Assembly (NCBI RefSeq): GCF_027580225.2
Contig: NW_027395284.1
Coordinates: 3,243,478 to 3,307,477 of the forward strand
Source of the DNA: Misgurnus anguillicaudatus
Taxonomy: Eukaryota; Chordata; Actinopteri; Cypriniformes; Cobitidae
DNA: 64,000 nt
Reading direction: 5' to 3'
Part shown: positions 29,201-41,560 of the stretch, piece by piece
How the letters are laid out: every line of letters begins with the position of its first letter
Position numbering within the stretch: the first letter of the stretch is position 1
Made by a program: the position numbers and the translations under genes
The notes under the pieces: model-generated
The model's database searches: none
Told to the model about the DNA's origin: nothing
The model's input: the letters and a program-made list of their open reading frames with translations, nothing else

Positions 29201-32200
29201 GCGCTGACAAGTCACACTAGTGCTAGTGCAAGACGAGTTGTTGTGGTTTAAAAGTACATATTTTTTATTTATTTGGTGAAAATGACGATCATTTCACTAC
29301 ATAGGACCCTTATGCCTCAGTTGGTATCATTTAGAGCCCTTTGAAGCTCCATTGAAACTGCAAACAGTTGGGGTCCACTAAAGTCCACTATATGAAGAAA
29401 AACCCTGGAATGTTTTCCTCAAAAACAACTTCTCAACTGAACAAAGAAAGACATAAACATCTTGAATGACATGGGGGTAAGTAAATTATCGGGAATTTTT
29501 TATGAAAGTGGAGTAATCCTTTAACCGCCTTACTTCTGTGAAAGATGGATGCACTTTTTTGGGTTTGAAAGTCGTGTACCCTGTTTTCTACCATTATAAA
29601 GCTTGGAAGAGCCAGAACATTCCATAAAATAACTAAAATTGTGTTAGTCTGAAAAATGATGGATTAAAGCAATAAACCCCAAGAAGCAGTGGGTTACCAG
29701 TGCATTTTATAACAGCTAAGGGGCGTTGTTAGGCACGACGCGAAGCGGAGTGCCTAAACCCCCTTAGCTGTTATAAAATGCACTGGTAACCCAACGCTTC
29801 GAGGGGTTTATTGCGTTTATAAAACGGTTACTTCATATTCATAACGTTAGCGGGATTTTATAAAATAAAACACAAATAAGTTGTAATTATATTAGTATAA
29901 ATATTACTCTTCCGCCAAACAAAGTAGTTCCTCAGAATCAAGTGTGGCTGCAACAGAGCGCAGTTCACAAACAACACAGATGCAGCAAAGGCACAATGAA
30001 AATATCTGATTAAAGACTGTGGTGTTTATTTTATAAATCAACATTCATCTAATTTATACATTAACATTTATATCGTGCAACTGTTGAAGTGATGTTGATC
30101 AAATATTTTTGGAAGCATGCTTAACTTTTTTTGCCACCCAGTTTTAGTTGAATGCCTTACAGAAAAATTATCTTCTTTAAATAAACATAAGATATCAAAT
30201 GAAAGAACAGTCCATCCGCTTTCCAACAACATCAAAAAACTTTCATCCTACCTTCATTTGTTGTCTTATCAGTTATCACCTCTCAAATTTTCAGCTAAAT
30301 GCGGAGATAATTCCATTTTTGTGAAGAACTTTGTAAGAGATCAGATTCAGAGCCTGATCAAAACACACGTCACGCTAAATCCACCACAACGCTGTTGTGT
30401 CGAGTGAATGCCTCAGTGTTTAAGTTGGATAAGATTGCCATCTTGTGGATAATAGCGGAAATATCAATAAGACAAAAAAACCTTCAGAGAACGTTTTCTT
30501 TTTATTGACGAAATGTTTTATTTATTGACATTTATCTGGATATCGCCATAATTGTGCAAAGGTAGAAAAATAAAAAAATGATTAAAGACTGGTGTTTATT
30601 TTCATAAATCAGTATGAAGCAACAGTGGCGCAGTGATACTTGTGATGCGGTCTGAACCGTGGGTTTACCGGGGTATTTTATCACGGCTTAGAACGCGTTT
30701 CAACCAATCAGAATGAAGAACCAGAACGAGCCGTTTTATAAATATGTATTTTGGAAGGTTTGAGGGTGAGTGAACCATGGGGTAATTTTCATTTTTTTCA
30801 CTGAATCATCGCTTTAAGTAACAAAAGTTATGGTACAGCTGAAATCAGGTTTAAAGGGCACCTATGGTTCCGATTTTACATTTCCTTTGGTGTGTGAGTG
30901 TGTATTAGCACATGTTTAAGATATGCAAAAGCTACAAACCCAAAAGTAAACGATGACGCAAGTTATTGTCTCCAACGTAACTCTTTTTTCTTGGACTACA
31001 ACAAACACACGAATTGTAGGCAACAGTTTACTTCCTGGGCCGGTTGATGTGGCCAAGACCAACGTTATCATAATTCATCGTGCTTCGGAGTCGGACTCAG
31101 CCTGTAAGTTAACTTCTGTCAGCCTTGCATTGTGAGCGAATCTTTCAAACATGGTAAGAAGCATCACATTTCCGGCTGACGTCAAATGTATTCAGGCCAA
31201 TCACAACGTACAGATTAGCGAACACATTGTATAATACCAAATACACAAAATAACGTTGTTCTTTAGCAATGAAATAGGTGCTCTTTAAGTGTTGGTCAGA
31301 AATATGTGGTTTGATTGTGATATTAGCATGTGATTTTAGAGATATCTGTCTTTACTTATAGGATTTAATCTTACATGACTGAAATAACTGCACGAAGACA
31401 TTGCAAATATAGTCGCCTGGTTCCCTAAAGGGACTTTGGTTTTACTCACAGGTAAAATGAGATGTGATGAAAAGGAAGGATGTCCCGAAGAAAGTGAAGC
31501 AGATACCCACAGCTCCTTTAGTCTTGATCTGGGATATAATTCGGGTGGTGACTGTGGCATGTTCAACTTCTGTAGTGACAAAAGAAACCCATTACAATTA
31601 AAAATGGGTACCCAAATAATCCCTCCAAACACATCAGCAATACATTGATTAATATGGACATTATGAACTTCAGACACCTGTGTTGTTTTTACTTCCTCTG
31701 TGTGAAAACATCTCATAACAGCAGAGTTATCAAGTTAAAGTGAAGAACATTCGACAGAATCACGTGATTTTATTATCTAACCCAAACCACAGAGAATAAA
31801 ACAGCTTTTATTAGGCCAGTGGTATTACTGAAGTCTTCATTCATTTGTTTTTATCAAAAAATATTTATTTCTGCATGTTAATTTTTTTATAAAATTACTG
31901 CTATGATTATTAAAAAAAGAGATGATAAATATGTTAACATATTACATGTGTTATATTATGGCTAATTCAAGCCTTACCTGAACAAAACCATATGAGGTCC
32001 CGTCGAACGAAAACGGTGAGATAGAGCACACCGTGAGCAGCTGCGTACAGCATTACGTAATACGGGCCAAGAGTCTCCTGCAGACGGATCTCCCATTCTC
32101 TCCTGTGGATAAACACGAAGATAGTAAACGTGCCGAATAAAACACAGATAAAGAGAGAAACAGTAAAAAATTGCCTGTTTCTTACCTGTCAGGACAACCT

Positions 32201-34987
32201 TCCTGAACGCCAATAACATAAACATCTTGTGCAAAGTCCGTGTCGGTTGGAAGTAACAGATCATCAAGATTGTATGGAAGGTCCTGACATCAAGAGAGAG
32301 AACTTACTACAGCTGGCATACAGGTAAGCGTACAAAACAATGCAAGAAAAGCATCTGTAAGTCCACACCTTCTGTCCCTGCATGTTCCATGTGGCAATGT
32401 AGATGCCAAGCCGTCTCTCTGGGAAGTAGCGATCCAGCTCTTCCGCTCCCAACAAAGCACCGTTTCCCAGAACACTGCCCTCTAGAAAGCTTCTAGAAGA
32501 AACATATTACAAAACATAGTAATGTTTTAAATAATTTAAATAATTGCAAAAAAGGCAGAAAAGTTAAAAAATTATGTTATCCTTTGCTATAACAATATTA
32601 TTTGAATTTGTCCCTGCGTTCGAAATTGACTGTGACAGTACGAATTAGATAAAGTACCTAGCTGTGTCCCAATTTGCCTACCTATAATACTAGTACTGCT
32701 TTTGTGTCAAGAAAGTACATACTTTTGAGTAAAGAAAAAAAATAACATTCATACCTTTATGGGATCTATACTGTATTGACCGAAGTTTAGAAGTGTACCG
32801 GCGTATATATACGGCATATCGTCCAGCCCTACGCTGAGCTCTAATTGGCTTGTTTCAGATCTGTGCCCCAAACCCTCCAACTTTTGTTGTTAGCAAATTA
32901 ATATCCTTTTTTTTATGTTTTTGACCTCATGTTCTCAGAGTCTCATAACTGTGTTGCAGATTGTAATGTAACTCATAGTTTTGGAAGCGAAATAAAATAT
33001 AAAGAAAATATGATTTCATCCTTACAAAATCACCCTTTAAATGGCATTCAGCTAAAGAATAAATAAAGGATTAAAAATCTTCGATTGGCTAGCTGGATGC
33101 GATGTAAGTCATGCCTTTCATTGTTTTCCCTGTTTGCTGTTTTCAAGTCTGAATGCGTGATAGACTGCGCAAAATTGTGTGGCTTTGCATGGACATAAGG
33201 AGAGCGAGAGCGAGAGCTCAGGTAATCAATCAATTCAGATTGTTACACATTTGTTGATATTTGTTGTAAGTATTTTGTCATTTAATTTGTTCATATTTGT
33301 CTGTTCAGCAGAAAGTTTGCGTGTTTTATCGCCACCGGCGCTGTCATTGCGAGAAAAAAGCATTCACAAATAAATAAACACATTTTAACTTGTTTGCTTG
33401 TCTTGTAAGTTTATGATTAGAAATGAACATGTAAACGAAAACAATTATTATCATTAAAACATGAAATGACAGATAATAATTGACTCTGATGGAATTTTTA
33501 CAACGCTGTTCATCAAAAAAATGACAGAGATTTAAAAAGTCTAACGCAACCTATGGTGTGTGTGTGTGTGTTTTGAGTGTGATTACCTTGATTAGTTATA
33601 CTTAGTTAAACCCAGATTATACTCAAACTTACAGCTTTATAGTACATTTATTTAACTGACTTCAACAGTAACATTTTCAGCATTTTAGCTAAGCAATAAT
33701 GATACATCGTCATTTGATAAATGGCCATTAACAGTCCTGCATCACTACAGTAAAAGTTTGATTTTGAGTTTGTTTGCACCCCCCCCCCCCCAAATGGGGG
33801 CAACTTTAAACTAATGTATGCATGTGTACATTTAACATAATACTCACATAGATTTGCACATGTAAATCCAACAAACAGAATGTAAATGAATGGTCTACTA
33901 CAGCAGTTTTAAGTTGCAGTAGATCCAATTATCTCATGGCAATTATCTCATGGTTTCACACTTTGACATTCTGTGCAACTAAAGCTGTTTAATTCATTCT
34001 TTCAGTAGCCAAATGTCTACAGGAACAGTACATCTGTTTTACTGAAATAACACAAAATAACAATTTGATAGACTCTGGATGAGCCTTTAACCTAATGACA
34101 CATTAGCATTATCTTGAGGTGAAAACTAAATCCAACTGGGTTGCAACAGAATGCAGAACATATAGGTAACCAAAACGTTCTCACCTGTTCCTCACATCCC
34201 TGGGTCTGATGGGGTTCAGCACACTATACGTGGACCTCATAGAGTGGACAGAGACATTGTCCGACACCATGTTCTCAAAAAGCCGGCTATCGCTCAGGTT
34301 CCTATGAAGTCTCTCAGAACGTCCCCTTCTCCCCACCGCACTGTAATCCAAAAAATCCTTGTCAATCCGATTAGTTGTTCTTAGGCTCGCAGAGGCTACT
34401 GTGTGATCCAGAGGAGGACATGTGCTGGTGGACGGCAATGGAGAAAGGACTATTCGGGACGGTTTCATGCGTTCCTTCGGATCACAAAGCTCATGTGGGG
34501 ACACATCACTTTCTGAGAAGCTACCAGACCAATTCCTGAATGCCGTCTCCATGGGCAGAAGATCAAGTGGCCGTCTAGATGAAGGACTTTGTCCATTCTT
34601 CAAACCCAATGGACTGCTTGAGTTTTCTTCTTTTAGAGAATCGGTGGAAGATCCCGTCTCACCCGGGTCTGTGAGACTCTCCTGGCTGTTTCTCAGTCTT
34701 CTCCCTCGGACCTTCTCCTCGTATGACATGTTTCTACCTCCCATCGCCAATCCGATCTGTTTCGGCTGCGAGGGAGGCCGAGGCAGATATGGACTAAGCT
34801 TGATGTCCTTGTGTTCATCCTGAAGTAGTCTGGGTCCATCATAGGGCTTGTTGACATCTATCAATTCATCTTTGTTGCTGATGTCTGTACTTGAATCTAC
34901 CCTAAGGACAGTATTAGCTTTGCAGGCTGGTTCACCTGAACTGAGATCAGTGGGGTTAAATGGGATGCTTTCTCCATTTTCACTCAT
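26264..34987 (-). CDS. inpp5e: Phosphatidylinositol polyphosphate 5-phosphatase E (ciliary, CaaX-tailed)
   Basis: Ten coding exons on the minus strand: 34987-34185, 32492-32369, 32283-32186, 32102-31978, 31569-31450, 27947-27840, 27766-27605, 27532-27417, 27326-27190 and 26399-26264. All are GT-AG, 1929 nt in total (642 aa; human is 644). The enzyme removes the 5-phosphate from PI(4,5)P2 and PI(3,4,5)P3 at the primary cilium. Residues 1-268 form the variable N-terminal region. The catalytic domain begins near ATWNMQGQ (about 300) and contains [18 protein letters not shown] (about 471-480), TPSYTDRILY (about 548-557) and SDHRPV (579-584). The ciliary-targeting motif FDRGLYL is at 606-612. The protein ends in the prenylation box CTIS (639-642). 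I chose the ATG at 34987 because the upstream in-frame stretch to 35020 has no ATG (it begins TTG). Intron 5 (27948-31449) holds large repeats. Confidence 0.97.
26485..27150. repeat. Foldback-family copy interrupted by another MITE
   Basis: The outer pieces CCCCAGCGCGACCTTATG (26500s) and ACTAAAGTCCACTATTTGGA (27025-) match the family at 28490-29525. Between them, about 26548-27012, is a CTCCCCTAGAG...CTCTAGGGGAG foldback that has a fuller copy at 38816-39343. It lies in the last intron of inpp5e. Confidence 0.6.
28490..29525. repeat. Large foldback element in inpp5e intron 5 with nested hAT-like element
   Basis: The arms share CTTCTCGTCTTGCACTAG and its inverse CTAGTGCAAGACGAG, and the outer ends share a CCAGGATTTTTCTCCATA and GAAAAACCCTGGAATG pair. 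A 340-base element (28587-28926) interrupts the left arm. It is the same family as 53692-54532. Confidence 0.65.
28587..28926. mobile_element. hAT-like nonautonomous element, TAGGGCTGGGTA end
   Basis: It begins TAGGGCTGGGTATTGG and ends TTTTTGCACAGCCCTA. The interior is rich in CGATA and TATCG words (GATACGATACGTATCATGAT). The flanking 8-mers are similar but not identical, so the duplication is imperfect. Confidence 0.6.
29655..30750. mobile_element. Nonautonomous DNA element in inpp5e intron 5
   Basis: The left end contains an inverted pair (GGGTTACCAGTGCATTTTAT with its inverse ATAAAATGCACTGGTAACCC) around CAGCTAAGGGGCG. The right part (30650-30750) repeats the theme with GTGGGTTTACCGGGGTATTTTA. 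The frame at 30117-30407 inside it shows no domain I know. Confidence 0.5.
33557..33571. repeat. GT microsatellite
   Basis: A short (GT)n run in inpp5e intron 1. A poly-C run of about 15 lies nearby at 33777-33791. Confidence 0.9.
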
Positions 34988-35478
34988 TCTATTGTTGGAT
35001 TTGGTTTTAGATGTAAACAAGTCCCATGGTATTACAGTAAATGATCACATCCTGTCGAGACAGTGAGGAAATTTATGCTTATGACTATGAAAGCACCATT
35101 TTGTTAACATTACAGTTTTATTATATTAAAAATAGTAGTGATCGTGATTTTAGCGGTTTGATTATCATAGTATGACCATAGTTTTACTATGGTTAAACCA
35201 TGGCTACTTTTTGTGGTTAGTTTTCGTGAGTTTAATGACAACCAACATGATTAAAACCTCTAAATTAACGTATACATTAAAATACAAAGACAAGAATAAT
35301 CGAAATCTCTGCCTCTGAGACCGCTAACGTTATGCTAAAATCACCGATTACACGCGATGACCAAACATCTATAATGCCATATTTCTCGAATACAACTAAT
35401 TTGCTAAATATACCTATATACATGAGGTAAAATGTATCTAAATACAAGAAATAACAGAATGAAACACTGCTCCGTTAC

Positions 35479-35560
35479 CTTCAATTCACTGAAGAAACTT
35501 ACTGACTTCCTAGCAACGCGTAGCAACCAACAACCGCACAAGAGGAAGCACGCGCACGCT
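35479..35560 (-). promoter_or_regulatory. Putative inpp5e 5' untranslated exon and core promoter with tandem RFX-like half-sites
   Basis: On the minus strand this stretch ends in a plausible donor (GAAG|GTAACG at 35479) that could splice to the ATG-bearing exon. It is more GC-rich than its surroundings. On the minus strand it contains GTTGCTACGCGTTGCTAGG (35509-35527), two direct GTTGCT half-sites of the X-box kind recognised by RFX factors, which drive many ciliary genes. A classic X-box is an inverted pair, so the match is incomplete. The exon itself is inferred from the donor and location only. Confidence 0.35.
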
Positions 35561-36103
35561 TCACCTCAGTGTGTTTATTCAACAGCGCCATTTAGCGACA
35601 GAGATGCGACTGGATTATTTTTTTTTTGACTGGATTCATTTTTAATTATTTGAAAATAATACAGAAAAGCCATGGATAGAAACATACAGCACAAAAAAAC
35701 ATAACAAAAATAAAATAAAAAATTGTATTTTTATTAATTTATAATTTTTCTCAGCAAATTCCATTCACAAATGGATCAAACCTGTGTTTCTGTATTTTTA
35801 AAATAACTGGAAAATTATTTGAATTTGAATATATCTCATAAAAAAGTTATAAGGACTCTAGTATTTGCTCTGCTTTTGGATCATTTATGTAGTGACATGA
35901 TTTAATATACAGGGTTTTTTTAGCCAAGCCACGACAAATCACAACATTTAACATTTACATCAGAATTAAAATTTCTTTACGACAATTATACTGATACTAT
36001 AGTGATTTTTAAAGGAGGCAAAAACCATTTTTAGGTTTGGATGGGTGATATAGGGTAAGTAAATGAGACACTTTTTACCACAATAAAATAATAAAAGTTT
36101 TTC

Positions 36104-36105
36104 TA

Positions 36106-36178
<73 letters not shown>
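36104..36178. repeat. (ATT)n microsatellite
   Basis: About 25 perfect ATT units in the inpp5e-ptrh1 intergenic interval. Confidence 0.97.
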
Positions 36179-36932
36179 GTATGTACCTGATTATTCTGTT
36201 GTAATACAGTGGTGAATGGTTGTTGTCATGTTATTTGTTCATTACAAATAAATTAAGAAAGATAAAAAGACTACTGCAAATGGTAATAAAATTACTGATG
36301 GGGTTGTGGGGGACGCAAATAATTTTGGCCACGTTCTGAAGGCTACATAAAAAGATTACTTTCTACTATTTAGGCAATCGTCTATAATAAACTTTCAAAT
36401 GTTTGGTACAAGCAAACATCAGTATGTTACTCCACACACCCAAGACAGAGGGCGCTGTAGGCTTGTAAGTAAAGACCAAAAAACTGTCGCTTTTCTGACG
36501 TCAGTCACCCTGGGGTTGCCAATTAAAATTGAACATACATGTGAAACGTTACAACATACAGACACACAATATTAGATACCGAATTTGATACTTTAATTTC
36601 ACATATTTTTTCTTTGTATTTTTAAAAAAAAGTAGGCGGTATATAAACATATACTCGATTCTCGAGTCTGAATTGACAAAGTGATCTTACTGTAAATCTG
36701 GCAACACAGCATGCACGCGACGCTTGTGCTGATGTGAGAATTCACATGATAACTCACAAGGGTAAAAAAAACAAATCCTAAAATTGATTTGTGGATAAAT
36801 AGGTCCCACTATTATATTTTTGTGTAAATTGACGTTGAGTCGAACTGGAATCGCGATCATCGTAATATACTATAACGTTACAGAAGTTTACATCAGATGC
36901 GATTCGTGTTTTGCATTGATAATGAATGACTC

Positions 36933-38723
36933 ATGATGAGTAACGCAACAGTTCAAGTCAAAGTCTGGGCTGTTTTAACTCAATCCTTTAAATTGCCAAT
37001 GGCTTTCGTAAGGTGGATGATAACAAAACTTGTAAACCCACTGTTGATGAGCATTCCTTCGTCTCGGAAAATGGCTGGGGAAGTAATAGTTGGCAAGAAT
37101 AGAAGGAAAATGGTATGTAAAACATTTACGTACATACACGTGCCTTCTTGGTGATCTAATTTATACGTACATAAATACTTTTATTGACATTTCAACCAGT
37201 GTTTTGTTTTAACTAACAATTTTTAAGAATTTAAAAACCTTACTGAAAAATCTACCTAAACCAGCCTAAGATGGTTGGCTGGTTTTAGGCTGGTGTAACG
37301 TAGCAGTCTGGTTTTAAAGGGGGTTTGGCCACTTTTTGGCTGGTCCGACTGGAAGACCAGCTCACCCACAAGCCTAAACCAGCTTGACCAGCCTAAGCTT
37401 AGCCGGTTTAAGATGGAAGTAGCTGATTTAAACTGGTCCTCCCAGCCTGGCAAAGCCGGTCAAGCTGGTCTTCCAGCCTGGTCAAGCTGGTGGGTCAGCT
37501 GAGCTGGTGGGCATCTGGTCTTCCAACCTGACAGGCTAAAAAGGGCCAAAATCCTGGCTGTAAAACCAGCCTTCAGGTTAACCAGTTAAAATGTGAAAGT
37601 TAGGTTCCAAATTAAACTTAGTTTGTTTTAACATTGGTTATCCCAATACTTAGTTACTTATGATAGGAAGTCTCAGTAATATGGTCCATGAATTACATTG
37701 TGTGTTTCTATCGTGTTTCAGGTTGTAGGACTGGGAAACCCAGGCATGCATGGCTCTCGACATAGTGTCGGTATGGCTGTGCTCACAAAACTAGCTGAAC
37801 ATCTGGGAGTATCGGACAGCTGGAGATCAGACAGACATGTGTCAGGAGAGGTCATTGTAACCGAACATCAAAGCATTAATTTGGTTCTTCTTCGGCCCAA
37901 GTTGCTTATGAACGTCAATGGCGTTAGCGTGGCGAAAGCAGGTACAAGACACGTTGCATTCCCTTATGCCCTCCTGTATCAATAGATACAGAAGTAGAAA
38001 TAAAATTAACATATTATTTCTCATAATATGTTAATATGCATATAGATCAGATGAAAAGAATTTGCACCTTGAATGCACTTTATCGATTTGGATAAATCTG
38101 CCAAATGCTTAAGTATTGGCTGTGTGCAGGCTGACTGTTTTTTTTTTTTTTTTTTTGAAGCAAGCAAATTTTCAATTCAACCCGAAAATATACTCTTGAT
38201 TCATGATGAGCTTGACAAACCGCTAGGGAAGTTTGGCATTAAACATGGTGGAAGTGCAAGGTAAATGAGCCTCTCGTTTTACTAACATGACTTAACTACT
38301 GTACGCCATTGATTTAACCTTGTCTTCATTTGGTGTCAGGGGTCACAATGGTGTGAGGTCATGTGTAGACTGTCTTCAAACTGATGTAAGTAAATTCTTA
38401 AATTAACCATTTTATCGGATGCATAAATTCACAACAAAACGCATCTTGGTTTGTGCTGGCAGGTGACGCCGCGGTTGCGCATCGGAATCGGACGACCCAC
38501 GGGTAAAACGTCTGTCGACCGTCACGTTTTGGGACGTTTTTCACAAGAGGAGCAGAAAGTCCTGGACTCAGTCATGCAGAAGAGTTTGGATGTTCTTCTG
38601 ACGTTTATCAGAGACTCGCAACCCCAAAGTTCTCCAGCAGAGGGAAGCAAAGCTTCACGCAAGAGAAAAGAAAGGACACTTTCATCACAACAGGACACCA
38701 CAACAGAACAAAATCAAAACTGA
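36933..38723 (+). CDS. ptrh1: Peptidyl-tRNA hydrolase 1 (bacterial Pth type)
   Basis: Five coding exons: 36933-37112, 37722-37941, 38161-38260, 38340-38385 and 38463-38723. All are GT-AG, 807 nt in total, 268 aa (human is about 214). The enzyme hydrolyses peptidyl-tRNA to recycle tRNA and release stalled nascent chains. By alignment from memory with bacterial Pth, catalytic residues are visible: Asn66 and His74 in GLGNPGMHGSRHSVG, Asn124 in RPKLLMNVNG, Asp149 in LIHDELDKPLG and Asn170 in GGSARGHNGVRS. The first 60 residues are encoded by exon 1 and are basic and hydrophobic (SFKLPMAFVRWMITK), possibly a mitochondrial presequence; this part is not conserved in sequence with human. The tail is longer than human and is Ser, Lys and Gln rich. 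ATG codons occur at 36933 and 36936. Exon 3 directly follows a run of 19 T (38138-38156). The gene is divergent from inpp5e. Confidence 0.95.
37250..37585. repeat. Degenerate CCAGC/GCTGG repeat in ptrh1 intron 1
   Basis: Many imperfect units such as AACCAGCCTAAG, GGCTGGTTTTAGGCTGG and TCAAGCTGGTCTTCCAGCC occur on both strands, giving a hairpin-rich block typical of fish genomes. Confidence 0.75.
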
Positions 38724-40899
38724 TAATACAATTACAAGATTTTTACAATGCATAGTATTTTCATTGCTCCTTTCTGATGGAGCTTAGTTTTGGTTATAGT
38801 TTCTCTGAGAGATGTTAAAGGGACACGTTTTTTTTTTGAAAATATGCTCATTTTCCAGCTCCCCTAGAGTAAAACATTTGATTTTTACTGTTTTAGAATC
38901 CATTCAGCTGATCTCCAGGTCTGGCGCTACCACTTTTACTAAAGCTTAGCATAATTCATTGAATCTGATTAGACCATTAGCATCACGCTCAAAAATGACC
39001 AAAGAGTTTTGATATTTTTCCTATTTAAAACTTGACTCTTCTGTAGTTACATTGTGTACTAAGACAGACAGAAAATTAAAAGTTGCGATTTTCTAGGCCG
39101 ATGAGGCTAGAAACTATACTCTCATTTTGGTGTAATAATCAAGGATGGTTATTGGATATTTATTTTGAGCGCGATGCTTATGGTCTAATCGGATTCAATG
39201 GATTATGCTAAGCTATGCTAAAAGTGGTACTGCTAGACCCGGAGATTGTCTAAATGGATTCCAAAACGGTAAAAATCAAATGTTTAACTCTAGGGGAGCT
39301 GGAAAATTAGCTTATTTTTTTTAAAGTGGAGTGTCCCTTTAACATGAAGCAGTTTCCACTGCATCCAAAGGTTTTGAATCTTCATAGATAAGCATGTTTT
39401 ATTGCATTGCTTTATTTTGAGTATTGCTTGGTTACAGCAAATTGTATTTACATTTACTCACTTGAAATCTGAGTTTCAGGGTACTCTGCCTCCTCTCTTC
39501 AATAGAAATAAAATATATAAACCTGTCTAAATACTGCCTCCCCTTGAAGTTGTATGTATAAAACTTTTACGTTTTTAATTTGGAAATCTTAAACATGGAA
39601 ATCATTTTTTAATCTTTTTAAAAATGATTATTATGACATAAAATAAGAAATATTTAAGAATTATTCCATAGACAGGCAAACAGATTTTTTTTAGTTTTGC
39701 AGTAAGAAGTGCACCAGAACTGCAAAGTGGAGACTCTTATTTTAGCAGAAAATTGTATTATATACTACCATAATATACAGATATATGTATATATACAGAT
39801 ATACTAGCATGAACAATTGATGTCTACGGGTTAGTGTCTATTTATTTGGGGGTATACATTAGAAAATAATTTCAAATAATAACATTTCACTGATGTCCTG
39901 GGTTATTTTTGTTTGAATTTGGAAAAACCCAACCGTTGGGTTTGATTGAACCTATACTGCGTTGATCCAGCAAATGCCACATAAATATTATATATTATAT
40001 TTTCTAGTTTATTTTAAACTAGCAGATGTGTTTGTCCATATTTTAGCCAACCATGGGTTGAAAAAAACAATTGTTTTTTATAGCCTATATATTAATCTTT
40101 TGTTTTTACCATTGTTTTGTTGTTTTATCTCTTTACTGAAAACCACAAAACACATGAAATATACAACCTATTTCATGATGTATATTTTAGAGTTATTGCT
40201 CAAAATGTTTAACTTTGAAACATACATTTTATAATTCACTATAGTTCAAAGCAACAAATATTTTACATAATTCATAATAGATTAAAAATGGATACATCAT
40301 GATTTCTTTTTACATCATACCTCAATACCAAAACAAGAAATATTAAAATGATTAAAAGTAAACAGAGTTTTAAGATTTTAGGTATATAGTGCACTGGCAA
40401 ATATGCTTTTCTTGAGCCTTTCTTCACAAAAGTTTCTCTGAATGGTCACAAATGTTTAGTCCACTCACAGCTCAAACAATACTTCACAGGTCAAAGGTTA
40501 CTGGCATGGTTGGACACACAACTAATACAAAAGTGCAAATTTATTCAGGATAGTGTCCTGAGCCTCTTAGGGGGTCTTTCCTGTTTTACAAAAATATTTA
40601 AACTAAAACAATGATCTCCTACCTAGAAAAGCATTTGCAGTATAATGAAAGTCATGCAGTTTGACATAATACATTTATTACCATGCAAAAGCTTATAACA
40701 CAATCATTAAATAAAAAAAGATATATTGATTCAAGATAAAATATATATTCAAGATTCATTCAGCACTTTTATAAAGACTAAATAAATGTTTGCCTTTTAT
40801 AAACAATACCAAGTGTTTTCATATAAACCCTGTTTTATGCGCCTGTATAAACACTAGCTGGTCTCAGCTGTTGATAAACAATTGCTTTGTGATAAAGTG
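38724..40899. other. ptrh1 3' region and AT-rich intergenic DNA
   Basis: There is no coding exon. An AATAAA at about 39506 is a possible poly(A) signal that would put the foldback at 38816-39343 in the ptrh1 3' untranslated region. An AACCCAA-type MITE piece lies at about 39897-39960. Confidence 0.4.
38816..39343. repeat. Foldback MITE, CTCCCCTAGAGT arms
   Basis: The left arm reads TTCCAGCTCCCCTAGAGTAA and the right arm reads CTCTAGGGGAGCTGGAAAAT. Inner words AATCCATTCAG, CTTAGCATAAT and ACCATTAGCATC also invert. The ends read AAAGGGACACG and GTGTCCCTTT. It lies just 3' of the ptrh1 stop. Confidence 0.8.
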
Positions 40900-41560
40900 C
40901 CAGGTAACCATTTACACGAGGGGCTTTTGTGAACCCATAAAGAAAGGGGACGTCATCGAGGACACAATGCGTAATGGCACAGTGTAGACAGTGTCGGATT
41001 GTAATTGCAATGGGCAAAAAATAGAGTCTTGTTCCTTTAAGAGGTTACTGGTCCTAGCGCAGCTGCTGGTCAGTGGATACTCATCCCCTTCCCACCACAA
41101 TGGCCATTTATCACTCAGTGGTGTGCTATTCAAACCTCGTACCAAGCGATCACCGACCCCACTCGCGCCCTCGCCGTTTATTTAGGAAGCTGCGCAATAG
41201 CCAGCGGAGCATCTGCTACATCCTTTGGACCGAAAGGATGCTGGCAGTCTGTATTCAGCACAGTCCTTTTTCTGGATGTCGACGTAGGAATTGATGTCTT
41301 GTTTCGATCCTCAAAAACGTGGACTTTCGGCGTCTTAAATGCACGGAAGAACTTTATGTCTTCTGCGTTTTATTTTGCGCATTGGTCCAGCACGGCGCTA
41401 TTGCAGGATGAAGTTGGAGAGCAGAGAGAGTAAATGCCTTCGTTGCGACGCCTTGAGGAATTTCACATCGGGATTTTTCATTTTTGGGATTTTTGGACAC
41501 TGAGCATCTCACAGGTGCAGAAATGGCGAACCACGGAGCCTATATGAGCCAGCATCGGTG
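40900..41560. promoter_or_regulatory. CpG-richer, promoter-like stretch, unassigned
   Basis: This stretch is less AT-rich and richer in CpG than everything around it, and it has almost no recognisable repeat. Near its right end, ATGGCGAACCACGGAGCC starts a 12-codon frame (MANHGAYMSQHR) that runs into CATCG|GTGTGT, a possible donor, from about 41523. It could be a first exon or a regulatory island of a gene whose other exons are outside this window. I recognise no protein. Confidence 0.3.

Larger units (their letters stand above)
34988..36932. promoter_or_regulatory. Divergent interval between inpp5e and ptrh1
   Basis: It should contain both promoters. The inpp5e side has the candidate untranslated exon near 35479-35560. 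The middle holds an ATT microsatellite (36104-36178). The ptrh1 side has no obvious TATA box, and no extra coding exon is seen. Confidence 0.5.

Noticed and set aside
30117..30407. 96-codon plus-strand frame in inpp5e intron 5
   Set aside because: It lies inside a repeat-derived block, has no known domain and no sign of splicing.
34422..34823. 133-codon plus-strand frame
   Set aside because: It is the antisense shadow of inpp5e exon 1, whose protein is recognisable on the minus strand.
34988..35020. Extending inpp5e upstream to 35020
   Set aside because: The extension begins with TTG and contains no ATG; the ATG at 34987 gives a length close to the human protein.
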